A DNA stretch of 64,000 bases from Membranipora membranacea (taxonomy: Eukaryota > Bryozoa > Gymnolaemata > Cheilostomatida > Membraniporidae): NCBI GenBank assembly GCA_914767715.1, contig OU612071.1:4402001-4466000 (forward strand), in the 5' to 3' direction. Below are positions 22,866-34,200 of the stretch, piece by piece; within the stretch, counting starts at the first letter, position 1, and every line of letters starts with the position of its first letter. The notes under the pieces are model-generated. The model was not told the DNA's origin, did not search any database, and saw only the letters and a list, made by a program, of their open reading frames with translations. Both the position numbers and the translations under genes were made by a program.

Positions 22866-23372
22866 CGACACTATACACTATGTACTATGCACTATGCACT
22901 ATGCACTATGCACTATGCACTATGCACTATGCACTATGTACTATGCACTATGCACTATGCAATATGTAATATGCAATATACACTATGCACTATGCACTAT
23001 GCAATATGCACTATGCACTATGTACTATGCACAATGCACTATGCACTATGCACTATGCACTATGCGCTATGCACTATGCACCATGCACCATGCACCATGC
23101 ACCATGCACCATGCACCATGCACTATGCACTATGAACTATGCACTATGCACTATGCAATATGCACTATGCACTATGCACTATGCACCATGCACCATGCAC
23201 CATGCACCATGCACCATGCACCATGCACCATGCACCATGCACCATGCACCATGCACCATACACCATACACCATACACCATACACCATACACCATACACCA
23301 TACACCATACACCATACACCATACACTATACACTATACACTATACACTATACACTATACGCTATACACTATA
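22866..23372. repeat. 7-bp satellite (ACTATGC family), ~70 units
   Basis: About 500 bp of tandem 7-mers, with variants arranged in blocks: ACTATGC, then ACCATGC, ACTATGC again, a longer ACCATGC block, then ACCATAC and finally ACTATAC. Neighbouring blocks differ by one base, as expected from slippage of successive mutants. Because the unit is 7 bp without a stop in any plus-strand phase, all three frames stay open. The long open frames here are therefore artefacts. It lies about 1.3 kb beyond gene C and is absent from the paralogous site after gene A. Confidence 0.95.
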
Positions 23373-23399
23373 ATGTCGATAGATAGAATTGATTAATGG

Positions 23400-23974
23400 C
23401 AGAGTTCATCTCATCTTCTGATGTTTTACCCATGCCATGTCAACTATCCATTCAAGACCTTAGGCAAAAGTTTGTGAAATAATGTATTCTCGCTGAGCAA
23501 TTATGGGTTATAGGTCTGTAAATCTAAACTGCATTGTCAGAATTTATCTATATATATAATTTATCTATATGTGACTGTTTTGTATGAAGCAGATTACAGC
23601 TAGCTTGTAGCTGAAGCCTGACTATAAGCTAATTTTGATAGAAAACTTCCCAATTTTTTTCTCAGCCACAACATACTTTGAGGTTTAAAGTTACACAGAG
23701 CATACATTCCACAATTTAAGACCATATTATTCTTGTTGATCCCTGTCCCATTTTCTGGCAGCGGTTTTGATAATGATCTGCATATTGCTAAGTTTCAAAC
23801 CTTCACAATCTACCCATCGTCGCTGATTTGTATTTCAGATGGAAGGCAGATTTTGTATGCAGTTGATCAAAGCTGTGTTGGCAGCATGTGATTAGGTTAG
23901 TCTTATAGATGCTATGCAAATGCTCATGCTCAGCCATCGAAACTAAGCTCGAATTCTTTCAGCTCTATTTGTAA
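23400..23974. other. Intergenic, nothing recognised
   Basis: AT-rich, with a short TATATA stretch near 23550. No gene was recognised. Confidence 0.4.
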
Positions 23975-25430
23975 TACAGGTTGTAGGGGGTAATGAATTC
24001 CACACACAATGTTTTTTGTTAACACTTGAACGAAGCTGTGTTAACAGCATATAATTAGTTTATTTACATAATGTACAATTGCAAATTCTCAAGTTTGTTT
24101 AGAATAAAAGTTTTCGGTTCTTAACTTGATTAAACCACCAAGAGAATGGCCGAGGAGAATTCTTTGTCATATAGTTGTAGGGGGTATTTTATTTCTAACA
24201 TTGTGAATATTGTTTACACTTGAATAAAGGCAGGCAGGCAGGCATTATGATCAGTTTATTCTTATAATATTCGGTTGACATGGCACATGTTTTCTTAATC
24301 AATAAATAATGTGTAATGGTACATTTTGACTTTCTCTAGAGCACACAAAGTACAATCTGAATAGAGCCAACTCGCTTAAGTGCAGCCTTTCCTCTAAGAT
24401 AATAATTATGAGATGCATGCTATGTTTTATGGATTGCACCCTGCAAAGAAGGTCGTTTTAGGAAAGCAAGGTTGACTAACCGTCATGTCCAAAACATCTA
24501 CTAATATCATACAAATCGTGACTGTAAAAAGACAAGAGAAATTTTCAGACGAACACCAGATCAAGTCAACCTGTTGCACAAAGATATGCCAATCGGTCAA
24601 TGTTAGCAAGATAACATGGTCAAAAGTGTCCAACATACTACATTATTAAGGGCAAAAATTGTTAGCGTAATAAAAACTAACACAATGTACATCCTAACTA
24701 ACACAGTGGGCGGTACATCAGTCAGTAAGTGCATACCATACGGGGCATGGGCAACCGAGCACATTGCGTGATAGGTCATATAGCTGTAGGGGGTATTTCA
24801 TTTTGCACACTGTGAATATTGTTTACACCTGAACAAAGGCTGCCAGGCAGCATTATAATTAGTTTATTTTCATAAGTTTTGGTTGACAACAACGGGCAAC
24901 GGAGCACATGGAGTGATAAACAGGCAGAACATACATCAATGTAAATAGGAATGGCCATTGGGTCTGGAATGCAGACTGCTGCAGCTCAAATCTAATGTAT
25001 CCTAGAGAGTATAGATTCAATTCATGAATGGGCTGAAAGGTTGCAAATGCGCTGATTAGGATCGGATATTCAAAAAATAATGGGTGAAAGAATGTAAGTG
25101 TTGGAATTAATTTAAGAGAATCAGTGGTCCTTTATGCTCATACCGAATGCAAGCGTAACAGATTTCTCTCGTGTGTCATTGTCTTAAACTGTATCAGTAT
25201 CAGTATTACAGCATCAAACTGAAATCTAATAAAATTATAGACGGCGCCAGCTTAATAAGCCTCACAACATACTTCATTAGACAGAGAACCTAAACAAAAG
25301 AAATTCAGCTCTCATGCACCTACTAACCCTTTTTATATTGACTTCAAAAACTTAGTTGAGATTTTTATCTGCTGTTCGCGACACCCTATACAAAGGCTAT
25401 ATTCAAAGTTAAAATTGAGTATGTAAACAA
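23975..25430. repeat. Segmental duplication block, paralogous to 9900-11430
   Basis: Same landmarks and order as 9900-11430. It holds three internal versions of the 'GTAGGGGGTA...ACACTTGAA' motif (near 23985, 24177 and 24785). Divergence is clearly higher than between the C and D exons. Confidence 0.7.
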
Positions 25431-26094
25431 TCATCATCAATGATGTAATTTCATGTTTCACGGTTTAATTTACTTTCGGTAAATAAATTGCAATTGGAGA
25501 TAAATTAAATAGTGCTGTGATAAATAAAAGTTTCACATATAATCAACAACTCAGACTGATCAGGGACAAAGAAAAATAATAAACTAGCTGTACAGTTACT
25601 GCAGATTGATATTGTTTGGTTGGCGGTTGTAGTCACTTTCGTTGAAATCCAGATATTTTACTATGGTGTTCGCAATATTGGCAATTAATCTTTGCTTGAG
25701 ATCTAATCTATGTACCAGCTGTATAGAAGTGTACTGCCGCAGTGCACAGTGTTTTTGTGTCTGTTTTTGTTATGTCATTGGCTGGTTGTTTCGAATCTGT
25801 CTGGCTGCTGGGTTGTTGTTTAATGTGGCTTGACATGGATAGACAACTCCGCACAATAACAAACTGAAACCCATCAGTTAATCGAAAACAAAGCCACAAC
25901 ACAGGCACAAAGGTTGATTAAAAAGTTCACGATACTGGTACACGAGTAGATAACACCATATAATCAGTATCCAACTCAACTAAGAGTATAGACAAGTCCC
26001 CTGTGTTGAATCCAACCTAGCCAGGACCAACAACATAGCACCAGATGTAACTTAGTCGATAAATTGGCTCCGAGTAAACATACTGGTTAGAGAA

Positions 26095-26990
26095 AAATCA
26101 TGAACAATTAGGATAAGCTGAGAATAATACTGTATTTGTAGCGAAGAGTTTGTCCCAAACTTTCGGATTGTTGTGCCTGTTTGTCATCATTCAGAGTTGT
26201 CTTTTTATATGCCATGGTAAAGCAACTCACAATATTGGTGAAAACCAGTTTATTTTGTTTATAAGGTCGACATTCCACACTCACTGGCTTTGGTACAGGC
26301 TTGCTTAGCATTTATCTGGCTCAAGACAATTTAAGAGTTTTGGATGCTGCTAATTAAAATTATATAGCATTAGTGTCATTTCATTTGACAACTCAAGGAG
26401 TAAGCAGTAACCCCTCCCCCCATTAGTTGATTTTGAAGTAGGTGTAGATAATTGAATGGATTAGTCATGCATATGTAGCTTTCGCCCGGTTTGCGGCCTA
26501 TGTCATTGTGAAGGGCAGGTCTGCTTTTTTACTCTAATCCCATGCTGTTCAACATGATCAACAAACAATTACATGATAACATGCAGCCTTCTACCTCTTC
26601 ACTAGATCCAGTTTTTTCTTGTTTGATAAAGTTTATTCCAGTGTTCCTGCAATGGAGATTGCTTCCCTATAGTAAGATAATTTATTAGTAGCAGTCGAGC
26701 AAATTCCACTGCAGGAAAACAGGATTAAACGTGATCTACCTCTTAACCATTAGCCTTGTGACTTACGGCCACGGTTGTTTGGTTGCGTGATAAGGCTGCT
26801 ATCGATTTTCAGCTATATTATCTATATTTTATTTGCAGTAGACAAATCAATCATATAATATTATGAAGACAAACAACACATTTTTATAAGCAGAATGATA
26901 TTTGGCGAATGAAAGTATCTTTGATTAGAAATCAAAAATACATTACGGCTCGATTTTAGGTTTGGAACATCTTTCAAAACCAACTCACAG
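26095..26990. repeat. Segmental duplication block, second copy of the 14.6-kb block
   Basis: Aligned with 14565-15500 and 30360-31060. It includes a 'CCCCTCCCCCC' tract at the position of the C run in the first copy (14936). Confidence 0.7.
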
Positions 26991-26999
26991 TTTCCAGAT

Positions 27000-28160
27000 T
27001 ATTCTAGTGTTCCCACTGCAAAAACATGACATTATTATTGTATAATAACTGGTCGATGAATAGTACGATGTCGATATAATGCTCTTATGTTCTTCATAAT
27101 CCTTTCTGAAATAAGTTAGATATTGTGCATAATGCAGACTATACAGTTGTAAGCCCATGTGATATGGATTGCAAATACCAGTACTATTATATATGATATC
27201 CATAAAAGGGTAACAACTGCCATCTGATTTCATGTTTGTCTAAGCCTAAGCCAGGTAACCTAGCAGTTATGATATCGTTTATACTCATTTGACATTCAGC
27301 TATTTTGGGAATCAGACAACACAGGGCGGCAGGTAAACTAATAACCGATAGAGCACATGTTATCTAAATATTGGAGGCCAAATGCTGAACCTTCATCTAG
27401 CGCACTTTGTTACTAGGGTATGACCCCAATCCGTGGCCATTCATTGCACAATAATGATTAAACTGATTATGCAAAATAATACCAGTACCATTATCTCTAG
27501 AGTGCTGGTATTTTGGGATGGGCTGCGGTCCCAGGGCACAATTGATTGCAGAAATTCCAATGAAAATTTATTGCGCTATGTAGGTGACATTATGTCTAAT
27601 TTCAGGCATAGCAGACTTATCTAAACAAGGAAATATTCATTCGAATAATTATTTTATGGCCGTCATTATTTTTATATTATGTTTAGCTATGTAAATTGAC
27701 TGGGTGCAGACTATATATAATAGGGTGACGTTGACACATGTCACATAACCTATTTCACAAAGGGGAAATGTGTTTTTCATGATATGGTATCCGTTGGAAG
27801 ATAAATTTATGTCATTTAAAAATCAAATAGGTACGGTAAAGGAAAAGGAACGATATCATTTTTAGATTTTATAATTTAAAGATTTCAATAGTAGCAATGC
27901 TTGCTACTGCTAGTACAGTAATAATCAGACGTTTTTATTAGTTAAATCATATCAATGTGGTAGGTATCATTTGTGATAAATTGCACTTGAATTTGGATCT
28001 TAAATGCTCTAAAATACAATTATACATCATGCAGTGATCTCATGATGTTACACTAGGGGCATTGTCAGATATTTGCTACAATGATTAAATGCTATAAATC
28101 CGCAACTCTTAAGTTCAAATCAGCTTAATCAAACTTTAGCTTAGGTTTTCACCTAAATCT
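27000..28160. other. Intergenic, nothing recognised
   Basis: AT-rich sequence with short frames only. No repeat partner or RNA was recognised. Confidence 0.4.
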
Positions 28161-28167
28161 ATACACT

Positions 28168-28298
28168 TAAAAAGTACTGTTCTTTGTCATTTTTGGAATA
28201 TTTGCGTCGACTTTCTTTTTCCTGTTGGTGCGCTTTCCGAAGCCTGTCCATGTCAGATTTGAAGTCTTTGCGTTGTTTGTCTACTTCTTCTTCATACC
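28168..28298 (-). pseudogene. Inverted fragment of a C/D-type coiled-coil exon
   Basis: The minus strand encodes 'YEEEVDKQRKDFKSDMDRLR' followed by 'KAHQQEKES' and 'SKNDKEQYF'. This is the last ~43 codons of exon 1 of genes C and D. Where C and D have the donor GTAAGT, this copy has TTAAGT, so the splice site is dead. The fragment is in the opposite orientation to C and D and is truncated at 28298, where a different repeat begins. Confidence 0.85.
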
Positions 28299-28413
28299 GT
28301 AATACCTCACCTATAAGGTGTGTGCCCTATAGGTGAAGGCGCCTATAAGAGAGGAGCATATAGGCGCGGCTATCATTTGAAGCATTTTTATATTTAATTT
28401 GGTCCAAAAACTG

Positions 28414-28474
28414 AGGCTGAATAGCTCAGCCAGTTAGAGCGTCTGCCTTGTATTCATGGAGTTGTTGATTCGAA
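28414..28474 (+). repeat. tRNA-Thr-like sequence, 5' part, interrupted by an insertion
   Basis: The stretch starts 'GGCTGAATAGCTCAGCCAG' (acceptor strand and A-box) and reaches a presumed anticodon loop CTTGTAT (TGT, Thr-like). It ends at the T-loop 'TGATTCGAA', where a 1476-bp foldback element begins. The remaining T-arm, a partial acceptor match and a T8 run follow at 29951-29982. The anticodon stem is imperfect, so it may already have been a SINE or pseudogene. Confidence 0.6.
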
Positions 28475-29950
28475 CATAGACTTAATAATAAACCTAGACA
28501 GGACACTGTATGGAGCATTAGCATTGAGGCAGTGAGGCACTTAATTATGGTGACGCGACGTCACTGGAGGGTGTGTAGAAACGGTGATTTTTACTCATAG
28601 CTATCATTGACTTCCCGGTCCCAGCTCTGGTTAAATGTTGATAACTCATTTGGCTTCAATCGGAATTTAAGTTTAAAAATTACAATAGATTCAGCAGCTT
28701 TTGGTGATAATTTTGATAGTCTATTTAGCTTCTTGGCTCAAATATTATCCAAAAAGCAAGCTATTGAAAACGGTGCATAGACTCAAAGCTATAATTTTTT
28801 TTTGCGGTTTCAGTCCTGATTTAAAGTTTATTTCCATATCAATTTTGATAGGATTTTGATTTTGAAAATTGCAATAGATTCAGTAGCTTGTGGAGATCAT
28901 TTTGATGGTCTGTTCTGCTTTGTAGCTCAAGTATAACTAGGGAGTTCAGGACTTTCTTTCTTGGAATTACTGAGGAAGCAAGCATTTCAATTTGCATTTG
29001 CTCATTTTGAGCCAGGCATGCACAATAATAAATGTCATGACAAAATATCAACCAACATTATTGGAATGTGACCAACAGAGACAGTTGGAGGTAAACAAGT
29101 CAAGGCCGGACCTCACAAAGCTTCAAATAAAATTGAAATTCTTAGTAGACAATATTCTGTGTAGTTAATCTAATGGTCACTTCGGTGGGTCAAAAGTAAA
29201 GGCAAACCACCTGCCCCGGCAGCATACTCCTAGAACTTTTACCTTATATTAGCAGCCTGATTAAACAAGCAACAGCTAAATCTGGTAGTAAGGAAATCAT
29301 ATTACATCAATGCTGCAATCTTTCGAACTTTTGACCTTTTGAAATACACAGGTTTATTGTGCCCCGCTGAGTCATCAATATATCGACTGATTTCTAGATC
29401 TCTGAGTACACAGCAGTTGTAAAACTCCTCAAGCTAAGCACTATTCAATCACGCCAGGCCACAGCGGATCTTCCTTTTTCAAAAGCTTGTTTTTTTTGAT
29501 AATAGCTATATAGCTACAAATCTACATAGACTATCAAAATGATCACAAGAAGCTGCTTAATGTATTGGAATTTTCAAACTCAAAATTACATCAAAATTGT
29601 TTGAGATATAAGCATTTAATCCGGACTGAAAGTGCAAAAAAATTTATAGCTTTCAGTCCATGCACCGTTTTCAATAGCTTGCTTTTTGGATAATTTTTAA
29701 GCTACAAAGCTAAATCAACTATCAAAATGATTGCCAGAAGCTGCTGAATCTATTACAATTTTCAAACTTAAATTCCGATTGAAGCCAATCGAGTTATCAA
29801 GATTTAACCAGAGCTGGGACCAGTAAATCAATGATAGCTATGAGTAAAAATCACTGTTTCTACACCCTCCAGTGACGTCGCGTCACCATAATCAAGTGCC
29901 TCACTTCAACTATATGCAGTGTCCTGCCTAAGTTTATTATTAAGTCTATG
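28475..29950. mobile_element. Long-arm foldback element (Mutator-like or hAT-like) inserted in a tRNA-like gene
   Basis: The element is 1476 bp. The left end 'CATAGACTTAATAATAAAC' and the reverse complement of the right end match. Inverted arms of about 450-480 bp follow, sharing 'GGTGACGCGACGTCACTGGA' and 'AAAACGGTGCAT'. It is flanked by TGATTCGAA (28466-28474) and GGATTCGAA (29951-29959), a 9-bp duplication with one mismatch, or 8 bp exact with one extra base. Very long arms with 9-bp duplications are typical of Mutator-like elements, and 8 bp would suggest hAT. Each arm also holds a partly duplicated ~210-bp unit. No transposase is seen. Confidence 0.75.
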
Positions 29951-29982
29951 GGATTCGAACCACATTTAAGTCAGTTTTTTTT
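29951..29982 (+). repeat. 3' part of the interrupted tRNA-like sequence with T-run terminator
   Basis: It begins with the duplicated target 'GGATTCGAACC' (T-loop/B-box) and continues to 'TTTAAGTC', which pairs partly with the 5' acceptor strand GGCTGAA of 28415. It ends in eight T, a pol III-type terminator. Confidence 0.55.
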
Positions 29983-30245
29983 CGAAGGGGTGCCTTATAG
30001 CTGTGGGGTGCCTTATAACTGGAGCATTACTATTTTTTCTGGGGGAGGTACTTCACTTAAAAGGCCGATACTTTGGATGGGTATTTTTGTTTGACAAACA
30101 CCAAATTCCAGACGCAGATATATCAGCATTAGAAGAAATGGTTCTCATTTTGGGGGAAGGGGACGTTGTGTCATTCAAGAGATGATAATATGAAGCTATT
30201 CTGGTGGTTTTTTTGTCTCATTACCGAGTGTTTATTCTTCTAATT

Positions 30246-30349
30246 CAACAGCTGAGACCGAGAATGTAACAGCCAGTACGTTGGCTCTAACCAATGTGTT
30301 TGCTTAGAGCCAACATAACTGGCTGTTACATTCTTGGTCTCGGCTGTTG
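30246..30349. repeat. Hairpin with ~44 nt arms
   Basis: The left arm 'CAACAGCTGAGACCGAGAAT' onward pairs with the right arm ending 'GGTCTCGGCTGTTG'. Stem positions differ by wobble-compatible changes (U.G, G.U), one bulge and one mismatch, around a ~15-nt loop. The length and pairing resemble an animal pre-miRNA or a small foldback element. Confidence 0.7.
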
Positions 30350-30359
30350 AGTCCATAAA

Positions 30360-31060
30360 ATAGATTAGATTATCTGAGAATAATACTGTATTTGAAGAGG
30401 AGAGAACTTCCTAATTTTGGAGCCATATTTTTGTCATTTTGAAGACGGAATTGTCTTCTTATAAGCCATGGAAAGACAATTCTTGATCTCACTGAATAAA
30501 GCTTAAGTTGAAATGTACATTGTGAACCGAATTGCTGCATAACATTAAGTTTCAACGAGGGTTGTATTTTACAAACCCCGAGATGAGTGCCGAGGGCGCT
30601 AATGAAATATGTGTGTGGACCTTTCTAAGCATCAATCCAGCTAAAGATGAGCCAAGAATTGTTAATGCGTCTAAAAATTAGATTGTATAGTCTTAGCTTC
30701 CTTCCTTTTGACAACTAAGCAGTAAGGTATTGTCCCCAACTCTTTTCAATTATTGGACTTTGAGTGCTTCACATGTGGTCTTCCAGTGATCATTGTATGG
30801 TAAGTGATTGATATGCAGCTGTGAAGAGCTGGCAAATCATTTTACATCCCATGTTGTTTATGCTTGATCAACAAAAAATAAGATAACAGCTAGATTCTTT
30901 CGGCCTCATTGCTGGACCTAGTTGAATCCAGTATGATCCAGTTTGGTCCAATTGGCCTGCAATTGGGATCGATTCCCTTCACTATTAAGGCTTAGCCTTG
31001 TTGTTTTATTTTGTTTGGCTGCGTGATAAGGCTGCACTGCCTAATGATTTATGATTTTTG
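30360..31060. repeat. Segmental duplication block, third copy of the 14.6-kb block
   Basis: It starts 'GATTATCTGAGAATAATACT' and shares the following landmarks with 14565-15500 and 26095-26990. It ends directly before the conserved promoter block of gene D. Confidence 0.7.
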
Positions 31061-31065
31061 AGAGG

Positions 31066-31266
31066 TGGTGTGAAATACTATCAATACAGTATTATATAGA
31101 GTTTAAATGGGCCAATCACCTAGGCTAAAATTAGGATAACAACATATGATCAATAAAGGCTTTGCGCTTTGATATACCCATTTAATTCATCTAAGGGATC
31201 CTAGCAAAGCTTGGGTGTGCTCAGATACGTTTAATTTTGTAGTAGAATTGTTTTCAACAACTAACA
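31066..31266 (+). promoter_or_regulatory. Upstream region of gene D, paralogous to that of gene C
   Basis: About 200 bp nearly identical to 19223-19415, with the TATA-like 'CAGTATTATATAGAG', 'GGCCAATCACCTAGGC' and 'TCATCTAAGGGATCCTAGCA'. Unlike the C copy, no divergent gene lies upstream. Confidence 0.55.
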
Positions 31267-34200
31267 ATGCCTTTGTGGGCAGCAAGTATTCTCACAAGCA
31301 CTAACATTCAAATCAGTTTTCTCTTCACCTTGCTTTGCACAACAACTGTTAACTCTCTCGACAGAATAACAGACAGCAGCAGCAACATGAATTCTTTTTC
31401 ACCTGTTTGGCTGGCTTTTTTGGCTGCATACTGCTTGCCGGCTACATTCTGAGACAACAATATGACCATCAGTATCAGGAAAACGAACCAAGAATCGAGA
31501 TAGTTCGCCAAGAAAACCAGGATATTATCGCCAATCTACGAGAAGGAATCCAACCTTTAGTCTATCAGAGTAATCCCGATGCTCACGGACTGCGCAATGA
31601 CAACGAAAACAACATTGAAAATCTGAAGAAAGAACATAAATCTGAGGTAAATAAACTGACACTGGAGCTTGCTCGCATTCGCAACCAGTTCGAAACTTAT
31701 CGAAAAGACAGTGAAGAAATACAAAATCAATTTCGTGAAAATGCTGCACAGGTACAAACTCAGCAAGGTTTAAAGACAAATGAACACGCAAATAAAATCA
31801 GTAAAATAAAAGAAGAGCATGAACAGCTAACTCGTTTGAAGGAGGTTGAAAATAAAAACAACATCCAAGTGATCCGTGAGGAACACAAAGCTATACTCGA
31901 TAATCTGCAGAAGGAACAGATGAGCAGAACCGACCATGAGAGGAAGATGGATAAACTTGACAAATATTATAAAAAACGTGTTAAAAATTTGGAAGCGAAA
32001 ATTGATGAAAAAGAGGCTATTTTAGCGAAGATACATGAGCGACTGGAAGATCGAGTTGAAAGGCTACGTCAAGAGCAAGAGGCTATTTTAGAAAAGTTAC
32101 GCCAAGAGCATACCATTGCGATGGATGCACAAAAAAGAACCATTGAAGATTTCTATACCAAGCTTATCAAGCAGCTACGAGACGACCAGAACCAACGAAG
32201 TGATGAGAATGAGAACCACTTCATGAGAATGGTAGACAAGGCAGAACGAGACAAAAATGCCACAGAGAAACTTCACAACAGACAGTTAGAACAGTGCTAT
32301 GCTGAGTATGATAAGCTCCAAAAGAAGTACGAAGAAGAAGTTACCACATTACGAAAAGACTTCAAATCTGACATGGACAGGCTACGGGAAGCACACCAAC
32401 AGGAAAGAGAAAGTCTTCACAAAGATTCCAAAAATGACAAGGAACAGTACTTGGTAAGTGTAGTTATTTGGGGGACAACATAAGCTGGGGTTTGATTGTA
32501 ATGGTTTGAGGTTGAGAGTTTATAGAACTTTATGAGAATGACTCAATTTTAGCAAGCCACAAAATTAACTATTTTAGCCCTAAACAGAAATGCGTACTCT
32601 AAGAATGCTTTGCTAAACTGTCAAATTTCTTTACACAATATCATTGTGTTAATTAATTGATATTATTACCACGCTTAACAAATCCCATAAAAAACTGTTT
32701 CTTTTCTGTGCTTTTGTTAGGCCATACAAAAATCCCTACGTGAAGATCATAAGGCAGAAGCTGATAGAATTCATCAAGAGAAAAACATGCTTCTAGCTGC
32801 CGCTCGTGAAGTACACAATGATACCCTACAGCGACAAGAAAGACAGCACACTCTAGCTATAACTGCAAGTAAGGATATGTTTGAGACTAGTCAAAGAGAC
32901 CATGCTTGCGAGAGAGCAACAAATGCAGCAAGAGAACAGGAGGCATCAAATCAACACCTTGTAAGTATGACAGGCAAGGGACTCTAGCCTTGTTGTTATC
33001 CTGGCCAATCTCCCAGTACAATATCGATGATTCCGTGATTAGTTGTAAACCATTTAGAGATCTGCTGGTTTGTGATTTTGTCTTACTAGCTAAGGTGGGA
33101 TATTATGAATTGAGGAGGCTGAATCAATTTAATTCATTTCAATGATATGTTTGCAAGAAGGATGAATTTTCCCTTCTTTGGTATACATATACCAATCAAT
33201 ATTATTTTCAAGCGTTATATATCCAATAACAAAAATATTTTATTTTTCACTTTTGCAGGCGATTCAAAATTCCCTTCGCAGTGATAATCAACGTTTACAA
33301 GATAGTCATAAGGTAGAAACTGATCGAATTCATCGGGAGAAAAATATGCTTCTAGATGCCGCACGCGAGGTGCACAATGATACCCTACAGCGACAAGAAA
33401 GAATGCATAGTCGAGCTATAACTGCAAGTAAGGACATGTTTGAGGCAAGCCAAAGAGACCACGCTATCGAGAGAGCAACAAATGCAACAAGAGAGCTAAA
33501 GGCGTCAGATCAAAACCTTGTAAGTATGATTGAACTGATTCTCTAGCCTTGTTTCTTTTCACCTAGTCTTTCTCTGATGCCAGGATTCATTGTTTTCCAT
33601 TGGAATGATTCTGCTTACAACTCTTGTCTCTTGTGGTGCAGTTGAAATGGTATTGGAATGGAAACGAGAAGAAAAGAGCTTGCAATAGGCCTCATGCTGT
33701 TGTTATAAATATTCCAGAATATATTTTTATTCGTTGTTAGTTGAGACAGTGTACACAAGCATGACAAACTCCACTAAATTAATAAAATTGTGAATAATTT
33801 TAGAAAATTCAGCAAAGAATGCTGGATGATGTCGAATCTGTAAGGAAGCAGCACACAGCTGCAATGAACGTTGAACGTCAAGAAAAACTCAAGCTTCTAG
33901 ATGCAAATCAGTCGATCAATGACGCTCACATTGAATCCCTGCAGCAGAGTCACCAGACTGCTATCAAAGGTTATACAACTGCTAATGAAGGTTATCAGTC
34001 TGCTATCGAAGGTTATACAACTGCTAAGGAAGGTTATCAGTCTGCTATCAAAGGTTATACAACTGCTACGGAAGGTTATCAGTCTGCTGTCGAAGGTTAT
34101 AAGAGTGCTAATGAAGGTCTTGCGACTGCTCTTACTACTACTCGAGATGACCTTCTTTATGAAAAAGAATTAAATGCATCAGCAAGACAAGTGGCAGGAT

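Noticed and set aside
22789-23396. Open frames of 85-194 codons rich in HYALCTM and HHAPCTM
   Set aside because: They are translations of the 7-bp satellite, which has no stop in any plus-strand phase. There is no start context, no splice signals and no protein-like composition.
30003-30185. 60-codon plus-strand frame ('LHLKGRYFGWVFLFDKHQ')
   Set aside because: It lies in the flank of the nested element cluster, with no recognisable domain or splice context. Probably transposon debris.
33901-34173. Leu/Ser-rich second frame over gene D exon 4
   Set aside because: It is an out-of-frame reading of the 42-bp coding repeat. The exon 4 frame is fixed by phase-0 joins on both sides.
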